Source of the DNA: Arenibacter arenosicollis
GTDB lineage: Bacteria > Bacteroidota > Bacteroidia > Flavobacteriales > Flavobacteriaceae
Assembly: GCF_014397245.1 (NCBI RefSeq)
Contig: NZ_JACLHY010000009.1
Coordinates: 1-64,000, forward strand
Direction: 5' to 3'
DNA length: 64,000 bases
The notes under the pieces are model-generated. The model made no database searches. It was given only the letters and a program-made list of their open reading frames with translations, and had not been told where the DNA came from. The position numbers and the translations under genes were made by a program. Shown here piece after piece: positions 25,201-33,774 of this stretch (position 1 is the first letter of the stretch; every line of letters begins with the position of its first letter).

Positions 25201-25609
25201 CTGCTGATCTACACACATAAATATCCAAATATCCATCTCCATTAACATCAGCCATGGTAGTTCCTGTGTTCCATAAACCTTCGGCGAAAACCCCAGCCTT
25301 TTCCGCAATCTCTTCAAATTCAAAATTTCCTTTATTTATGTATAGCCTACTGCCCACCATGCTTGCGGTAAAGTAGAGGTCGGGAAGACCATCATTATTA
25401 AGGTCGCCTACAGAAACGCCTCCGCCATTATAGATATAACCATAGGTTAATATATTAAATTCTTCGGTTTCCTTTAAAATAGGTTTAAAAGTGATTCCCG
25501 TTTTATTGCTGGGCATCAGGGAGAACATTTTGCTTTCATCTACCTGCTGACAAGAAAAGAATACTGTTGTTGTGAGAAGCAGGCATATTTTGGTGATTGT
25601 ATTACTCAT
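22289..25609 (-). CDS. VCBS/FG-GAP repeat lipoprotein with ASPIC/UnbV domain (CRTAC1 family)
   Basis: This 1106-residue protein has lipobox VFFSC at about residues 15-19. About fourteen FG-GAP/VCBS-type calcium loops are visible (DLNNDGLPDLYF, DVNGDGYLDIYV, DYDKDGDLDLYV, DIDGDGDLDLFV and others), forming two β-propellers. Between them, at about residues 530-600, lies an ASPIC/UnbV segment (FGLGAVETVDKVKIIWPNGK). It is probably surface-exposed and may bind glycans or other large ligands. It follows the susD terminator with its own 262-base leader, and the DUF5107 gene follows closely. Confidence 0.9.
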   Translation of the reverse strand: MSNTITKICLLLTTTVFFSCQQVDESKMFSLMPSNKTGITFKPILKETEEFNILTYGYIYNGGGVSVGDLNNDGLPDLYFTASMVGSRLYINKGNFEFEEIAEKAGVFAEGLWNTGTTMADVNGDGYLDIYVCRSAAKDDFKRKNLLFINNGDLTFTEKAAEYGINDAGYSTQGAFFDYDKDGDLDLYVVNHSSQEYSSFRQISNNLKRQRNPAYEDRLYRNDNGKFVNVSDDAGLVSNVLGFGLGIAVSDVNNDNWPDIYISNDFKEQDYLYINNHDGTFTESLEKYIGHTSHFSMGSDVADINNDGYPEIMTLDMLPENNYRLKMVSGPDNYDKNSFLEKSGFYYQTMRNMMHLNNQGQSFSEIGQFAGVSNTDWSWASLFTDLDNDGYKDLFITNGVKRDYTNMDFLNYAVQDRINQNKTGVETAITDLLENMPATIEENYTYHNNGDLTFSKVNEQWGLNQKSLSNGAVYADLDNDGDLDLVVNNVDEYPFVYRNNSNLHNTNHHLKFNFTGEGKNTFGIGSKVILNIGNEILMQELMPTRGFQSSVDFNLIFGLGAVETVDKVKIIWPNGKVQVMTDVKADQTITLNQKDAALVENNSEAIVGKTYFSNITVDSIIPYLHLENDFNDFKREQLLPHKLSTQGPKITKADINNDGLEDIFVGGAKGSEGKMFVQTGSGKFLSVNEKLFKTDKDSEDIGCLFFDADNDNDMDLYVVSGGNDFNEDSIELQDRLYINDGRGNFSKKTAALPKMLTSSSTVKASDIDGDGDLDLFVGGRLVPGKYPTSPRSYILENNGKGMFKDITTTVNKDLEYPGMVTDALWTDFDNDKINDLIIVGEWIGIRTFKNVEGKLVELLDNNGLKDSEGWWNSIEQGDFDKDGDMDYIIGNFGRNSQLKTSIAEPVRLYTKDFDSNGSLDPIMSSYNMGEEFPVFSKDDMVGQLSGLKGKYLNYSDYASAKITDVFSAEKLKDAMVLSAKNFDTSYMENLGNGKFKLVPLPVQTQFSPIYGILTDDINNDGNEDIIVGGNFFGTRVKFGRYDANKGIVFFGDGKGSFKPAGVMESGLNIDGEIRDITKISLADKTEVVLFVRNNEGIAMYKIKSTK

Positions 25610-25805
25610 ATGAATTTGGAATTTAGCAACAATGGCTAGATTTCATGTGTTAGTTTTAAGAGATATAAACCTAAGGCAACAAGGCCAAATTAAAGAAGGT
25701 AAGTTAAACAATTAAGGGGACTCGTCAATATAAATGGATAGGTTTAAAATGAAAATTTAGGTCTTTATCCAAAATTTTTATGCTTGGTAAAAATCATTAT
25801 GTAAT

Positions 25806-25839
25806 AAAAAAACCTGTGATTTTAAAATCACAGGTTTTT
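25806..25839 (-). terminator. Terminator after susD-like gene
   Basis: This is a perfect 16-bp self-complementary hairpin: AAAAACCTGTGATTTT (25808-25823) and its complement (25824-25839). T residues lie on both flanks, so it may act in both directions. It closes the SusC-SusD transcript before the VCBS gene. Confidence 0.85.
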
Positions 25840-25872
25840 AGTTTGTTCACTAATAAATTAGATGTTTGAATA

Positions 25873-27459
25873 TCAAAAGTTTGGTCCGCCTGTATCCCAC
25901 CATAGTCTTGTTCCTATTTCATCTGGTCCACCAAGTTTGGCTGTTGCATCTGCAACACCTGCAGCGTTACCTTCACGTTCGGAATTAACAAATGGCATTC
26001 TTTTTATAGCCTCTCCATCAGGAATTACTCCCCAATCCGCATTACTGCTATTTTGGTATACTGGAGGTAGTTTTGGATACCCAGTTCTTCTATAATCCAC
26101 CCATGCTTCCATTTCATTGGTATAGGCCGCAATCCATTTTTGGGTAATAATTTTCTCCAATTTCACCTCGTTACTTGCCCCTTCATCCCAAGCAACAGTA
26201 GTGGTGATCTGATTAACGAAATCGTTAACCGCACCAGTTGCCACAGGGTCATTGTAGTCTATAGGTAGACTAGTGTTGTCCGCCAAATAGGCATCTACAC
26301 CACCTGCTCCCCATAATTCAAAGGAAGCTCTAACTCCTGCCTCATAATGTGCTTGTGCAGCTCCAGGTCCACCAGCACCAGTCCAATTACGTAGTGCAGC
26401 CTCAGCCAATATAAAATGAACCTCATCAGCACTCATTACCTTACGTTTGGTAACTTTTGCCGGATCATTAAAATCAATATCAATGGTAGAGAAGCTTAAA
26501 CGGTCATCCTTCGCAACCAACTCAGCACCATTACGAATACCTTTATAAGGCCAATCTGGGTGATCTGTAACTAAAGACATATCGGAAACAGGATCAAAGA
26601 ATTTTTCAATTCGGCTATCTTGATATCCTATCAAAATAGATTCCATTGTAGCACTCATTCGAGTATCTCCCCATTCGAAACATATTTGGGCTGGGTGAAA
26701 TTTAGAACCGTAAAGTGAAATATTAAAGTTGTCGGCATTGGTCAAAATTAAACCAGCAGAATCGGCCATAGCTTTTTCACCTTCGGCCTTGGCCATAGCT
26801 GGAGCAACTTTGGAGATACGCATGGCCAATTGTAATCTTAAGGAGTTTGCATATCTAGCCCATTTACTTACATTACCACCATAACTGGCATCAAAATTAT
26901 TTAGTCCAACATAATCCGAATTAGCTTTAAATTCAGCTATTATCCTGTCCAAATCACTGAAGAAAGCAGTATACAAAGTTTCCTCGCTATCATATAAGGC
27001 ACTTCCAGTTGATCCGTAGTTGGTATACAAAATTGGGCCATAGTAGGTAGTAACCCTTGACATAGAAACAATTCTAATTAAATTGGCCCATTCCACAAAG
27101 ACGCTATAGCCATCTGCTTCGGCTATATCGATTACTTGTTTCGCAGGAGCCATAACATTGTTGTATTCCCTTGCCCAATATCCATTCCAACGTATATAGT
27201 AGGTCGTGTTGTTAACACCACCAACAAATGGAGTAGGAGTGGCCAAATGCTGAGCGAAGGTAACATTGGTTAAATTATGATCAACCTGGTTACCAAATAT
27301 TTGGCTCAACATGGAAGAATAGAACGCACCAACGTGGTTGAAATCCTGCTTTAATGATTCGCCGGAAATTTGATACGGGTCAGTGTTCGTTTCTTCAAAA
27401 TCGTTGGTACATGCACTAAAGGCAATAACCATTGTAATTAGATATATTAACTTTTTCAT
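25873..27459 (-). CDS. SusD/RagB-like outer-membrane nutrient-binding lipoprotein
   Basis: This 528-residue lipoprotein (lipobox AFSAC) belongs to the SusD-like group 2 (SusD/RagB nutrient-binding lipoprotein). The N-terminal NTDPYQISGESLKQDFNHVG opens the helical scaffold, YWAREYNNVMAPAKQ and RLQLAMRISKVAPAMAKAEG supply TPR-like helices, and EMEAWVDYRRTGYPKLPPV is a family hallmark. It caps the SusC channel and captures substrate at the cell surface. It lies 10 bases after the SusC gene. Confidence 0.94.
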   Translation of the reverse strand: MKKLIYLITMVIAFSACTNDFEETNTDPYQISGESLKQDFNHVGAFYSSMLSQIFGNQVDHNLTNVTFAQHLATPTPFVGGVNNTTYYIRWNGYWAREYNNVMAPAKQVIDIAEADGYSVFVEWANLIRIVSMSRVTTYYGPILYTNYGSTGSALYDSEETLYTAFFSDLDRIIAEFKANSDYVGLNNFDASYGGNVSKWARYANSLRLQLAMRISKVAPAMAKAEGEKAMADSAGLILTNADNFNISLYGSKFHPAQICFEWGDTRMSATMESILIGYQDSRIEKFFDPVSDMSLVTDHPDWPYKGIRNGAELVAKDDRLSFSTIDIDFNDPAKVTKRKVMSADEVHFILAEAALRNWTGAGGPGAAQAHYEAGVRASFELWGAGGVDAYLADNTSLPIDYNDPVATGAVNDFVNQITTTVAWDEGASNEVKLEKIITQKWIAAYTNEMEAWVDYRRTGYPKLPPVYQNSSNADWGVIPDGEAIKRMPFVNSEREGNAAGVADATAKLGGPDEIGTRLWWDTGGPNF

Positions 27460-27469
27460 CTTTTATAAA

Positions 27470-30400
27470 TTAGAATGTTACTTTTAGATTAAATCCATAA
27501 GTTCCTGTAGAAGGAAGATTAAAGTTATCCAATCCCTGAGCATTTTGATTGGTACTCATTGCTAATTCTGGATCAAACGGTGCATCCTTGCTGATAAAGA
27601 ATAAGTTGTTCCCAATAAAGGATAATGAGGCCGCTGATATGGGCAGTCCTAATTTGGACACATCAATATTATAACCCAAAGAAAGTTGGCTCAATCTAAT
27701 ATTGGTACGGTCATAAACATATGCCTCACCAACTCCGTTTCTATCACCAATAGCTCTAAACCAAGTTTCCGCAGCGACCGTAGTAATTGCAGCTCCAGAA
27801 GTCTGGTCAACACCGTTAACAGTCACACCACCAGCATCCCTGGCATCTGCAGTTCTTTGTGAAACCCCAGCACCATCTAACATGGATTCTGTTTGGCTAA
27901 ATACTTTACCACCAAATTTACCATTTATTTGCATACCAAGTGTAAATCTCTTGTAACTAAAATTGTTGTTCCAACCTAAAGTCCAATCAGGATCCAAATT
28001 ACCTACAAGCTCCGTTGTAGGAGTTCTCAATGGTTTTCCTGCATCGAAAAGGATTCGCCCTTGGTCGTCCCTTAAAAATTTAAGAACATAAAGATCATTG
28101 AAGGCTCCACCTTCAACAAGCTTGGATTGGTAACCTTCAGAAGAACCTAAGTTAATTACCTTGTCATCATCTGGTCCTATATCTACAATTTCGTTGGTGT
28201 TTTTGGTAAAGTTGAAAGCTGTTACCCACTGTAGATCCTCTGTTTTAACTGGTGTTGCACTAAGCGTAATTTCCACACCTTTATTAGTGATTTCACCTGC
28301 ATTGATAAATTTAGTGGTAAAACCTCCTTCAGATTCAGACTGCAATAATGGCACTTGAATAAACTGATCTGTACTGGTCAAACTATAATATGTAAAGTCT
28401 AAACCTAAACGATTTTGAAAAAATCTCCAATCAAAACCAAATTCCAAACTGGTGATGATTTCAGGTTTTGCATCCAAAAATGGCTTTACCGTATTTCTGT
28501 TAACTCCACCGTTACTACTAACCGTATTTTGTGGATTAATTCTGTTAAAGGGTACTTCGTTACCTACTTGGGTATAAGAAGCCCTTAATTTTCCAAAACT
28601 TATTGCTTCAGGCATAGTAAACATTTCACTAACTAAAGCAGTTACACCTACTGATGGGTAAAAGTAGGAGTCATTTCCGGTAAGTGCCAAAGTTGAGGCC
28701 CAGTCATTTCTTCCAGAAAGATCAAGGAACAACATTTCTTTATAACCAAATTGAAGGTTGGCAAAAGCACCTTGTTTAATTACAGAACCGTCGAATGTAG
28801 AATTTACCTGTACATTGGTGGGTAAGTTTTGAAAATTAAACTCATTTGGATAAAGTAAACCTATCGTACCGGTATTTACACTTACACCATCGCCGTAAAT
28901 TGTTTTCTGATAACTAGCTCCCAATACGCCATTTAAGCTGAAATTATCACTTAAATCGGTGTCATAGCTAAGTATAGCATCGGTATAGACCAATTGATCA
29001 TCATATTTTCTGTAATCCCAAGCACCTTTAGGGTGTACGTTAGTGGAATTGGATGTTGCAGCGTGCTGCTGTTCAAACTCCTTTACAGCATAATCATAGT
29101 TACCCCTAACCTGTAATTTAAGTTTTTCGGTAATATCGTAAGCCACATTTAAACTACCAATAACCCTTTTACTTTCATCGATTCTTGGCTCCTTATTTAT
29201 TATCCAAAAAGGATTGGACTGGTGGTGATCCACAACAAACCAGTTCTGTTGATATAAGTTTCTATCAGTATTGAAAGTTTCATAATTATTCTGAAAATCA
29301 TAAAAATTCCTGTTTCTCGGAAACATATAAAGACCAGTTAGTGGATTTAAGTAATATCCTGCTGGTAGTCTATTTTCAGTCTCCTCAAGAGCCAAAATAA
29401 CGTTTGAAGTAACAGTAACTTTATCATTGAACATCTTGGTAGATTGTTTAAATGTAAAGTTGTTTTTCTGATACTTGTTTTTTGGTGTAATTCCTGAAGC
29501 CGAAATATTGGCATAAGAGAAATAGGCAGTTGTCTTGTCGGTACCACCACTTATTGTCACCGAATTGTTAAAGTTATGTCCTGTTTGGAAAAATTCCTCG
29601 ACATATTCACTAGCATAATCGCCAGGAGTTGTAGACCAACTTTCTTTGGCATTACCGTTTGCACCATATTTAAATTGCAAATCTGGTAATTCCTGAAAAT
29701 GCTCAAAGGTATAACCAGAGTTTAGGCTTACCGTAGTTTTTCCTGAAGAACCTTGCTTGGTTGTAATTACTACAACCCCATTGGCACCTTGACTACCGTA
29801 AAGTACAGCAGCATTGGAACCTTTTAAGATACTGATACTCTCAATATCATCAGGGTTAATAGCAGATAGACCGTCACCGGCATCAACTCCACCCCACATA
29901 CCTGGTTGGCCTCCTTTGTTGTTCGCCATAGGAATACCATCAATTACGAATAATGGTGAGCTATCACCACTTAGGGATTTGTTACCCCTTAGTACAATCT
30001 TGGTAGAACCACCTGCACCAGAGCTACTCTTTTTAATTTCAACCCCTGCGGCTTTACCTGAAATACTGTTCATAAAGTTAGGGTCTCTTGTTGCTGTCAA
30101 CTCATCTGCCTTTACTGTTTGCTGGGCATAGGTCAACGTTTTTTCCTCCCTTTTAATACCTAACGCTGTTACAACAACTTCACCAAGTTGTTCAGCATCT
30201 TCTTGCATGGATACATTTATTGTATTTGATGCACCTACTGTAACCGATTGCGTCTTCATTCCAAGAAATGAAAATACCAATACATTACCGCTTGCCGCTT
30301 CAATGGAATAATTTCCATCAAAATCCGTCTGAGAGCCCGTAGTAGTCCCTTGTACCAAAACGTTTACACCTGGTAAAGGGGAACCGTCCGAAGCATCGGT

Positions 30401-30487
30401 GACCGTTCCTGTCACCGTTTTAGTTTGTGCCAATAAAGGGTAAGTCCCCAATACCAGTACAAAAAATAATAGCAATTTTTTGATCAT
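27470..30487 (-). CDS. SusC/RagA family TonB-linked outer-membrane protein
   Basis: This 1005-residue TonB-dependent transporter has a signal peptide (LLLFFVLVLGTYPLLAQ) and a carboxypeptidase-regulatory-like domain (VTGTVTDASDGSPLPGVNVL, residues ~25-100). The SusC-specific region EQLGEVVVTALGIKREE follows, then a plug (SSPLFVIDGIPMANN, SISILKGSNAAVLYGSQGANG) and a C-terminal β-barrel ending in an aromatic strand (YGFNLKVTF). With the SusD partner it imports an oligomeric nutrient. It lies downstream of a LacI gene and a palindromic operator. Confidence 0.95.
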   Translation of the reverse strand: MIKKLLLFFVLVLGTYPLLAQTKTVTGTVTDASDGSPLPGVNVLVQGTTTGSQTDFDGNYSIEAASGNVLVFSFLGMKTQSVTVGASNTINVSMQEDAEQLGEVVVTALGIKREEKTLTYAQQTVKADELTATRDPNFMNSISGKAAGVEIKKSSSGAGGSTKIVLRGNKSLSGDSSPLFVIDGIPMANNKGGQPGMWGGVDAGDGLSAINPDDIESISILKGSNAAVLYGSQGANGVVVITTKQGSSGKTTVSLNSGYTFEHFQELPDLQFKYGANGNAKESWSTTPGDYASEYVEEFFQTGHNFNNSVTISGGTDKTTAYFSYANISASGITPKNKYQKNNFTFKQSTKMFNDKVTVTSNVILALEETENRLPAGYYLNPLTGLYMFPRNRNFYDFQNNYETFNTDRNLYQQNWFVVDHHQSNPFWIINKEPRIDESKRVIGSLNVAYDITEKLKLQVRGNYDYAVKEFEQQHAATSNSTNVHPKGAWDYRKYDDQLVYTDAILSYDTDLSDNFSLNGVLGASYQKTIYGDGVSVNTGTIGLLYPNEFNFQNLPTNVQVNSTFDGSVIKQGAFANLQFGYKEMLFLDLSGRNDWASTLALTGNDSYFYPSVGVTALVSEMFTMPEAISFGKLRASYTQVGNEVPFNRINPQNTVSSNGGVNRNTVKPFLDAKPEIITSLEFGFDWRFFQNRLGLDFTYYSLTSTDQFIQVPLLQSESEGGFTTKFINAGEITNKGVEITLSATPVKTEDLQWVTAFNFTKNTNEIVDIGPDDDKVINLGSSEGYQSKLVEGGAFNDLYVLKFLRDDQGRILFDAGKPLRTPTTELVGNLDPDWTLGWNNNFSYKRFTLGMQINGKFGGKVFSQTESMLDGAGVSQRTADARDAGGVTVNGVDQTSGAAITTVAAETWFRAIGDRNGVGEAYVYDRTNIRLSQLSLGYNIDVSKLGLPISAASLSFIGNNLFFISKDAPFDPELAMSTNQNAQGLDNFNLPSTGTYGFNLKVTF

Positions 30488-30603
30488 AATAAAGTTGTTT
30501 GAGTTAATAAATTAGTTGTTTGTTAAAAATTAGTTATTGTTTGTTAATAATAAGTTAAGAGTGAAATTAACCTTTTTTTTTAAACTAACAAATAGTATTC
30601 GTG

Positions 30604-30625
30604 TTAATGTGTTCGAACACATTAA
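30604..30625. promoter_or_regulatory. 22-bp perfect palindrome, probable LacI-family operator
   Basis: TTAATGTGTTC followed by its exact reverse complement, with a central CG as in LacI/GalR operators. It lies between the LacI gene and the SusC start (117 bases before the ATG), near a promoter-like TACTATTTG (30591-30599, minus strand). Repression or activation of the SusC-SusD transcript by the adjacent LacI protein is inferred. Confidence 0.65.
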
Positions 30626-30627
30626 AT

Positions 30628-30651
30628 AAAACCTTAATTTTTTTAAGGTTT
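30628..30651 (-). terminator. Hairpin after the LacI gene
   Basis: AAACCTTAA pairs with TTAAGGTTT around a T-rich loop, with a T-rich stretch after it on the minus strand. It lies 19 bases past the LacI stop and directly before the palindrome, so LacI and SusC are probably separate transcripts. Confidence 0.6.
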
Positions 30652-30669
30652 ATGTGATGATTATCCTAC

Positions 30670-31713
30670 TTAAATGTAGTACTGCGCGTTTTCAGAAGTA
30701 ACAATATCGATAGGTAGGAATTCCTGGGTAGGCAAGCCCTTGCCAAAAAGAAAATGTTCGGCCATGTAGCTAACGCCCAGAAAAGCTTGTCGATGTGGTT
30801 TTTGATGAATTAAAAAATTGATAGCACCTTCTTTTAGGTACTTCATGTTCGGTTTTAATAGATCGTACCCGATTACAATCCTTTCCCTTTTTTCAAGCTC
30901 TTGAAAAGCTTCGATTAATATGTATGCCTTGGAATTGGTAACAAAGAATGCATTAATGGATTTATTACTTTTAAGGAAGTCAGATACATCCTGATTAAAA
31001 CGCCGCTTTTCTGCAGAATTGAATTCTTTGGAAAGTACAAGGTGCTTACTGCCTGATTTTTCCTTAAAGAATTCTTTGAACCCATTTTCTTTTTGTTGCA
31101 TATGAGGCTCTTTGTTGATATGGATAATTGCAATTTCATCATTTTCCCCAATAACTTTATCCATTAGACTTGCTGCTACCCTTCCACTTTGTTTTAGGTC
31201 CTGACCTATAAAGATTTGTTCTTTGAAGCTATTTATGTGGTTATTGAACAATACCACTGAAATTTTATTTTCGCAACACTGTTTTAAAACCTCATGTGAT
31301 TCATTGTCAAAAATAGGTGCCATTAGGAGTACATCTGGCTGTGAAATGATGGCTTGCCGTGACTCTTCCAAAAAAGAAGATCTATCATTTGGGTCATAAA
31401 AATATTTCTTGACCATTACGCCAAAAGGCATAAATTGATTGGAGGCTTCTATAATACCCTCATTGGCAGGAATCCAATAAGGATCCTTACGTGGGTCCGG
31501 AAGTAGGACATGTATATTATAGGTTTTATTTATTTTTAGGTTTCTTGCTATGGGATTGGGTCTATAATCAATCTCCTTGAGGACTTTGTCTACTTTCTCA
31601 AAAGCTTTTTTGGAAACCTTGCCCCGTTTATGTAATACCCTATCCACTGTTCCCTTGGAAACGCCTGCCATATGGGCAATGTCCTTTATCGTATATTTTT
31701 CTTTGAGTGTCAT
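30670..31713 (-). CDS. LacI family transcriptional regulator
   Basis: This 347-residue protein has an N-terminal LacI helix-turn-helix (YTIKDIAHMAGVSKGTVDRV), hinge helix region RPNPIARNLKINKTYN, and a periplasmic-binding-protein-like effector domain (HVLLPDPRKDPYWIPANEG onward). The PYW..A.EGI pattern resembles members that sense sugars such as ribose or inositol, but the effector is not predictable. It sits directly upstream of the SusC-SusD pair and 230 bases downstream of the symporter gene, suggesting local control of both. Confidence 0.93.
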   Translation of the reverse strand: MTLKEKYTIKDIAHMAGVSKGTVDRVLHKRGKVSKKAFEKVDKVLKEIDYRPNPIARNLKINKTYNIHVLLPDPRKDPYWIPANEGIIEASNQFMPFGVMVKKYFYDPNDRSSFLEESRQAIISQPDVLLMAPIFDNESHEVLKQCCENKISVVLFNNHINSFKEQIFIGQDLKQSGRVAASLMDKVIGENDEIAIIHINKEPHMQQKENGFKEFFKEKSGSKHLVLSKEFNSAEKRRFNQDVSDFLKSNKSINAFFVTNSKAYILIEAFQELEKRERIVIGYDLLKPNMKYLKEGAINFLIHQKPHRQAFLGVSYMAEHFLFGKGLPTQEFLPIDIVTSENAQYYI

Positions 31714-31943
31714 AATAGATGAAAGGGGGGAAGGATATTTAACATTACAAGTGAACTTTAACTATTTGTTAACATTAAATATAGAAATAATCTCACTAAT
31801 CTACCTAAAAATTTTTGGCACTTACTTAAATTTCGGTTTAAGGTTACTTTATTTGAATCAATTCGAAAATAAAATCAAGTATAACTGTGATACCGATTTC
31901 TTGTAGCGGGATATTACGTGGCGAACTAATTTAATTGGTATTA

Positions 31944-33650
31944 TTAAGCTTCTATAGGTGGATTCTTTAGAAGACGATCAAATCCTTCCAATATCGTTGC
32001 CAAAACTATAATTAGGCAACATCCGAAGGCATTTAACCATAAATATGACATCCAATCGTAGCTCCAACCAATAATTACAATGCATTGGGTAATTAAGGCG
32101 GCTACAAAAACAGCATTACCTTTTATAAATTTGAAAAAGAAGGCTATTAAAAAGATACCAAGAACGTTCCCATAGAATATGGAACCTATAATGTTTACCA
32201 ATTGGATTAGATTATCAAAAAGGTTCGCCACACAGGCTATGGAAATAGCAATTACTCCCCACAACAAGGTAAACAACTTAGAAACTTTGACATAATGCGC
32301 CTGGGTAAATTCTCCTTTTTTGTTTCTTTTATATAGATCCAAGGAAGTAACGGTTCCTAGGGCATTTAATTCCGACGCGGTAGAGGACATTGCCGCCGAT
32401 AGAATTACAGCCAATAAAAGTCCAATTAGCCCTTTTGGTAAAAAATTTAATATAAAATGGATAAACACATAATCTTTGTCATTGGTCTCCACACTGTCAT
32501 TAGCCATAGAAATTAAAGCCTGTGCAGCCTTTCTGTTTTCTTTGTCCTTATTGTTAATACTTACAATGTTTTGCTTTGCATCTTCAATGGCATCGTACTC
32601 CTTGAGGTCTAGTGCACCTGAAAATTTGTTTTGGGCCATTCTTTTTTCGCCTTCCAATAACAAGTGTTCTTCTTCCAATATCTTGTAATCCTCTGCATAC
32701 GAAGATTCCATTATGGCATTGGTAGCAGCCGGATTGAAGTTTAATGGCGCATGGTTGAACTGAAAAAATATAAATACCATTACACCTACCAATAAAATAA
32801 AGAATTGCATAGGTATTTTCAGTAACCCATTGAAAATTAGTCCTAATTGACTTTCCCTCACCGTTTTACCTGAAAGATATCTTTGTACCTGACTTTGGTC
32901 CGTTCCAAAATAGGCCAGAGCAAGAAATAGTCCTCCAGTAATTCCGCTCCAAAAGGTATAGCGGCTTGTGGTGTTGACACTAAAGTCCAAAATATTCAAT
33001 TTATCGCTGGCGCCTGCAATTTTAAGGGCTTTGCTGAAAGTAATGTCTTCAGGCAAATAACCAAGAATAAAGAAGAATGCGATGAACATCCCTGTCATTA
33101 TAATAAACATTTGTTGCTTATGGGTAACACTCACAGCTTTGGTTCCACCGGAAACGGTATAAATTATTACTAGAATACCTATTAAGATATTTAGGGTTCT
33201 TAAGTCCCACCCCAAAACGGCAGAGAGAATAATAGAAGGTGCGAAAATGGTAATCCCGGCGGCAAGTCCACGTTGGGTCAAAAATAATAAGGCTGCCAGA
33301 GTTCTGGTTTTTAAATCGAATCGGTTTTCTAAGAACTCATATGCCGTGTAAACATTAAGCCTGTGATAAATAGGTACAAATACTATACATATAATTATCA
33401 TGGCCAAGGGTAGGCCAAAATAAAATTGCACAAAGCCCATTCCATCATGGAAAGCCTGACCAGGCGTAGATAAGAATGTAATGGCACTGGCCTGTGTGGC
33501 CATTACGGAGAGACCTATGGTCCACCATTTGGCATCGTGACCACCAAGGACATAATCTTTAACATCTTTACTGCCCTTAGTTTTCCACACACCGTAGCCA
33601 ACAATAAATAAAAGGGTTCCGCTAAGTATGATCCAGTCTATTGTAGCCAT
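31944..33650 (-). CDS. Sodium:solute symporter (SSS family)
   Basis: This 568-residue inner-membrane protein has about 13-14 helices. Typical features are KDYVLGGHDAKWWTIGLSVM, ATQASAITFLSTPGQAFHDG, VSGGTKAVSVTHKQQMFII and ILSAAMSSTASELNALGTVT, the last near the Na+ site. Residues ~315-395 form a charged insertion (ILEEEHLLLEGEKRMAQNKF) between transmembrane segments. It likely imports the monosaccharide or small product released after SusC-SusD uptake. The start codon lies one base after the stop of a 33-residue membrane microprotein. Confidence 0.93.
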   Translation of the reverse strand: MATIDWIILSGTLLFIVGYGVWKTKGSKDVKDYVLGGHDAKWWTIGLSVMATQASAITFLSTPGQAFHDGMGFVQFYFGLPLAMIIICIVFVPIYHRLNVYTAYEFLENRFDLKTRTLAALLFLTQRGLAAGITIFAPSIILSAVLGWDLRTLNILIGILVIIYTVSGGTKAVSVTHKQQMFIIMTGMFIAFFFILGYLPEDITFSKALKIAGASDKLNILDFSVNTTSRYTFWSGITGGLFLALAYFGTDQSQVQRYLSGKTVRESQLGLIFNGLLKIPMQFFILLVGVMVFIFFQFNHAPLNFNPAATNAIMESSYAEDYKILEEEHLLLEGEKRMAQNKFSGALDLKEYDAIEDAKQNIVSINNKDKENRKAAQALISMANDSVETNDKDYVFIHFILNFLPKGLIGLLLAVILSAAMSSTASELNALGTVTSLDLYKRNKKGEFTQAHYVKVSKLFTLLWGVIAISIACVANLFDNLIQLVNIIGSIFYGNVLGIFLIAFFFKFIKGNAVFVAALITQCIVIIGWSYDWMSYLWLNAFGCCLIIVLATILEGFDRLLKNPPIEA

Positions 33651-33651
33651 A

Positions 33652-33753
33652 TTAACGGTTTCCGGTCATTATTAAATAAAAAACAATAATGTAGATAATA
33701 TTAAGAGCTAATACTACTGTATATTCCTTTTTCCAATCAAATTTTTCGAACAT
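33652..33753 (-). CDS. 33-residue single-span membrane microprotein preceding the SSS symporter
   Basis: The frame runs from ATG 33753 to TAA 33652, 33 codons plus stop. A charged N-terminus (MFEKFDWKKEY) is followed by a hydrophobic helix (TVVLALNIIYIIVFYLIM) and a short TGNR tail, so it would sit in the inner membrane with its N-terminus inside. Its stop is one base from the symporter ATG and its start is 21 bases after the PIG-L stop, implying translational coupling. Small subunits such as DUF4212, DUF485 or YhdT accompany other SSS transporters but are longer and have two or more helices. I do not recognise this family. Confidence 0.7.
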   Translation of the reverse strand: MFEKFDWKKEYTVVLALNIIYIIVFYLIMTGNR

Positions 33754-33774
33754 AAATATTCTTGTTATTTGTTG

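Noticed and set aside
33742-33760. TTCGAACATAAAT resembling half of the LacI-type palindrome
   Set aside because: It is the start codon region of the microprotein and only one half matches; probably chance.
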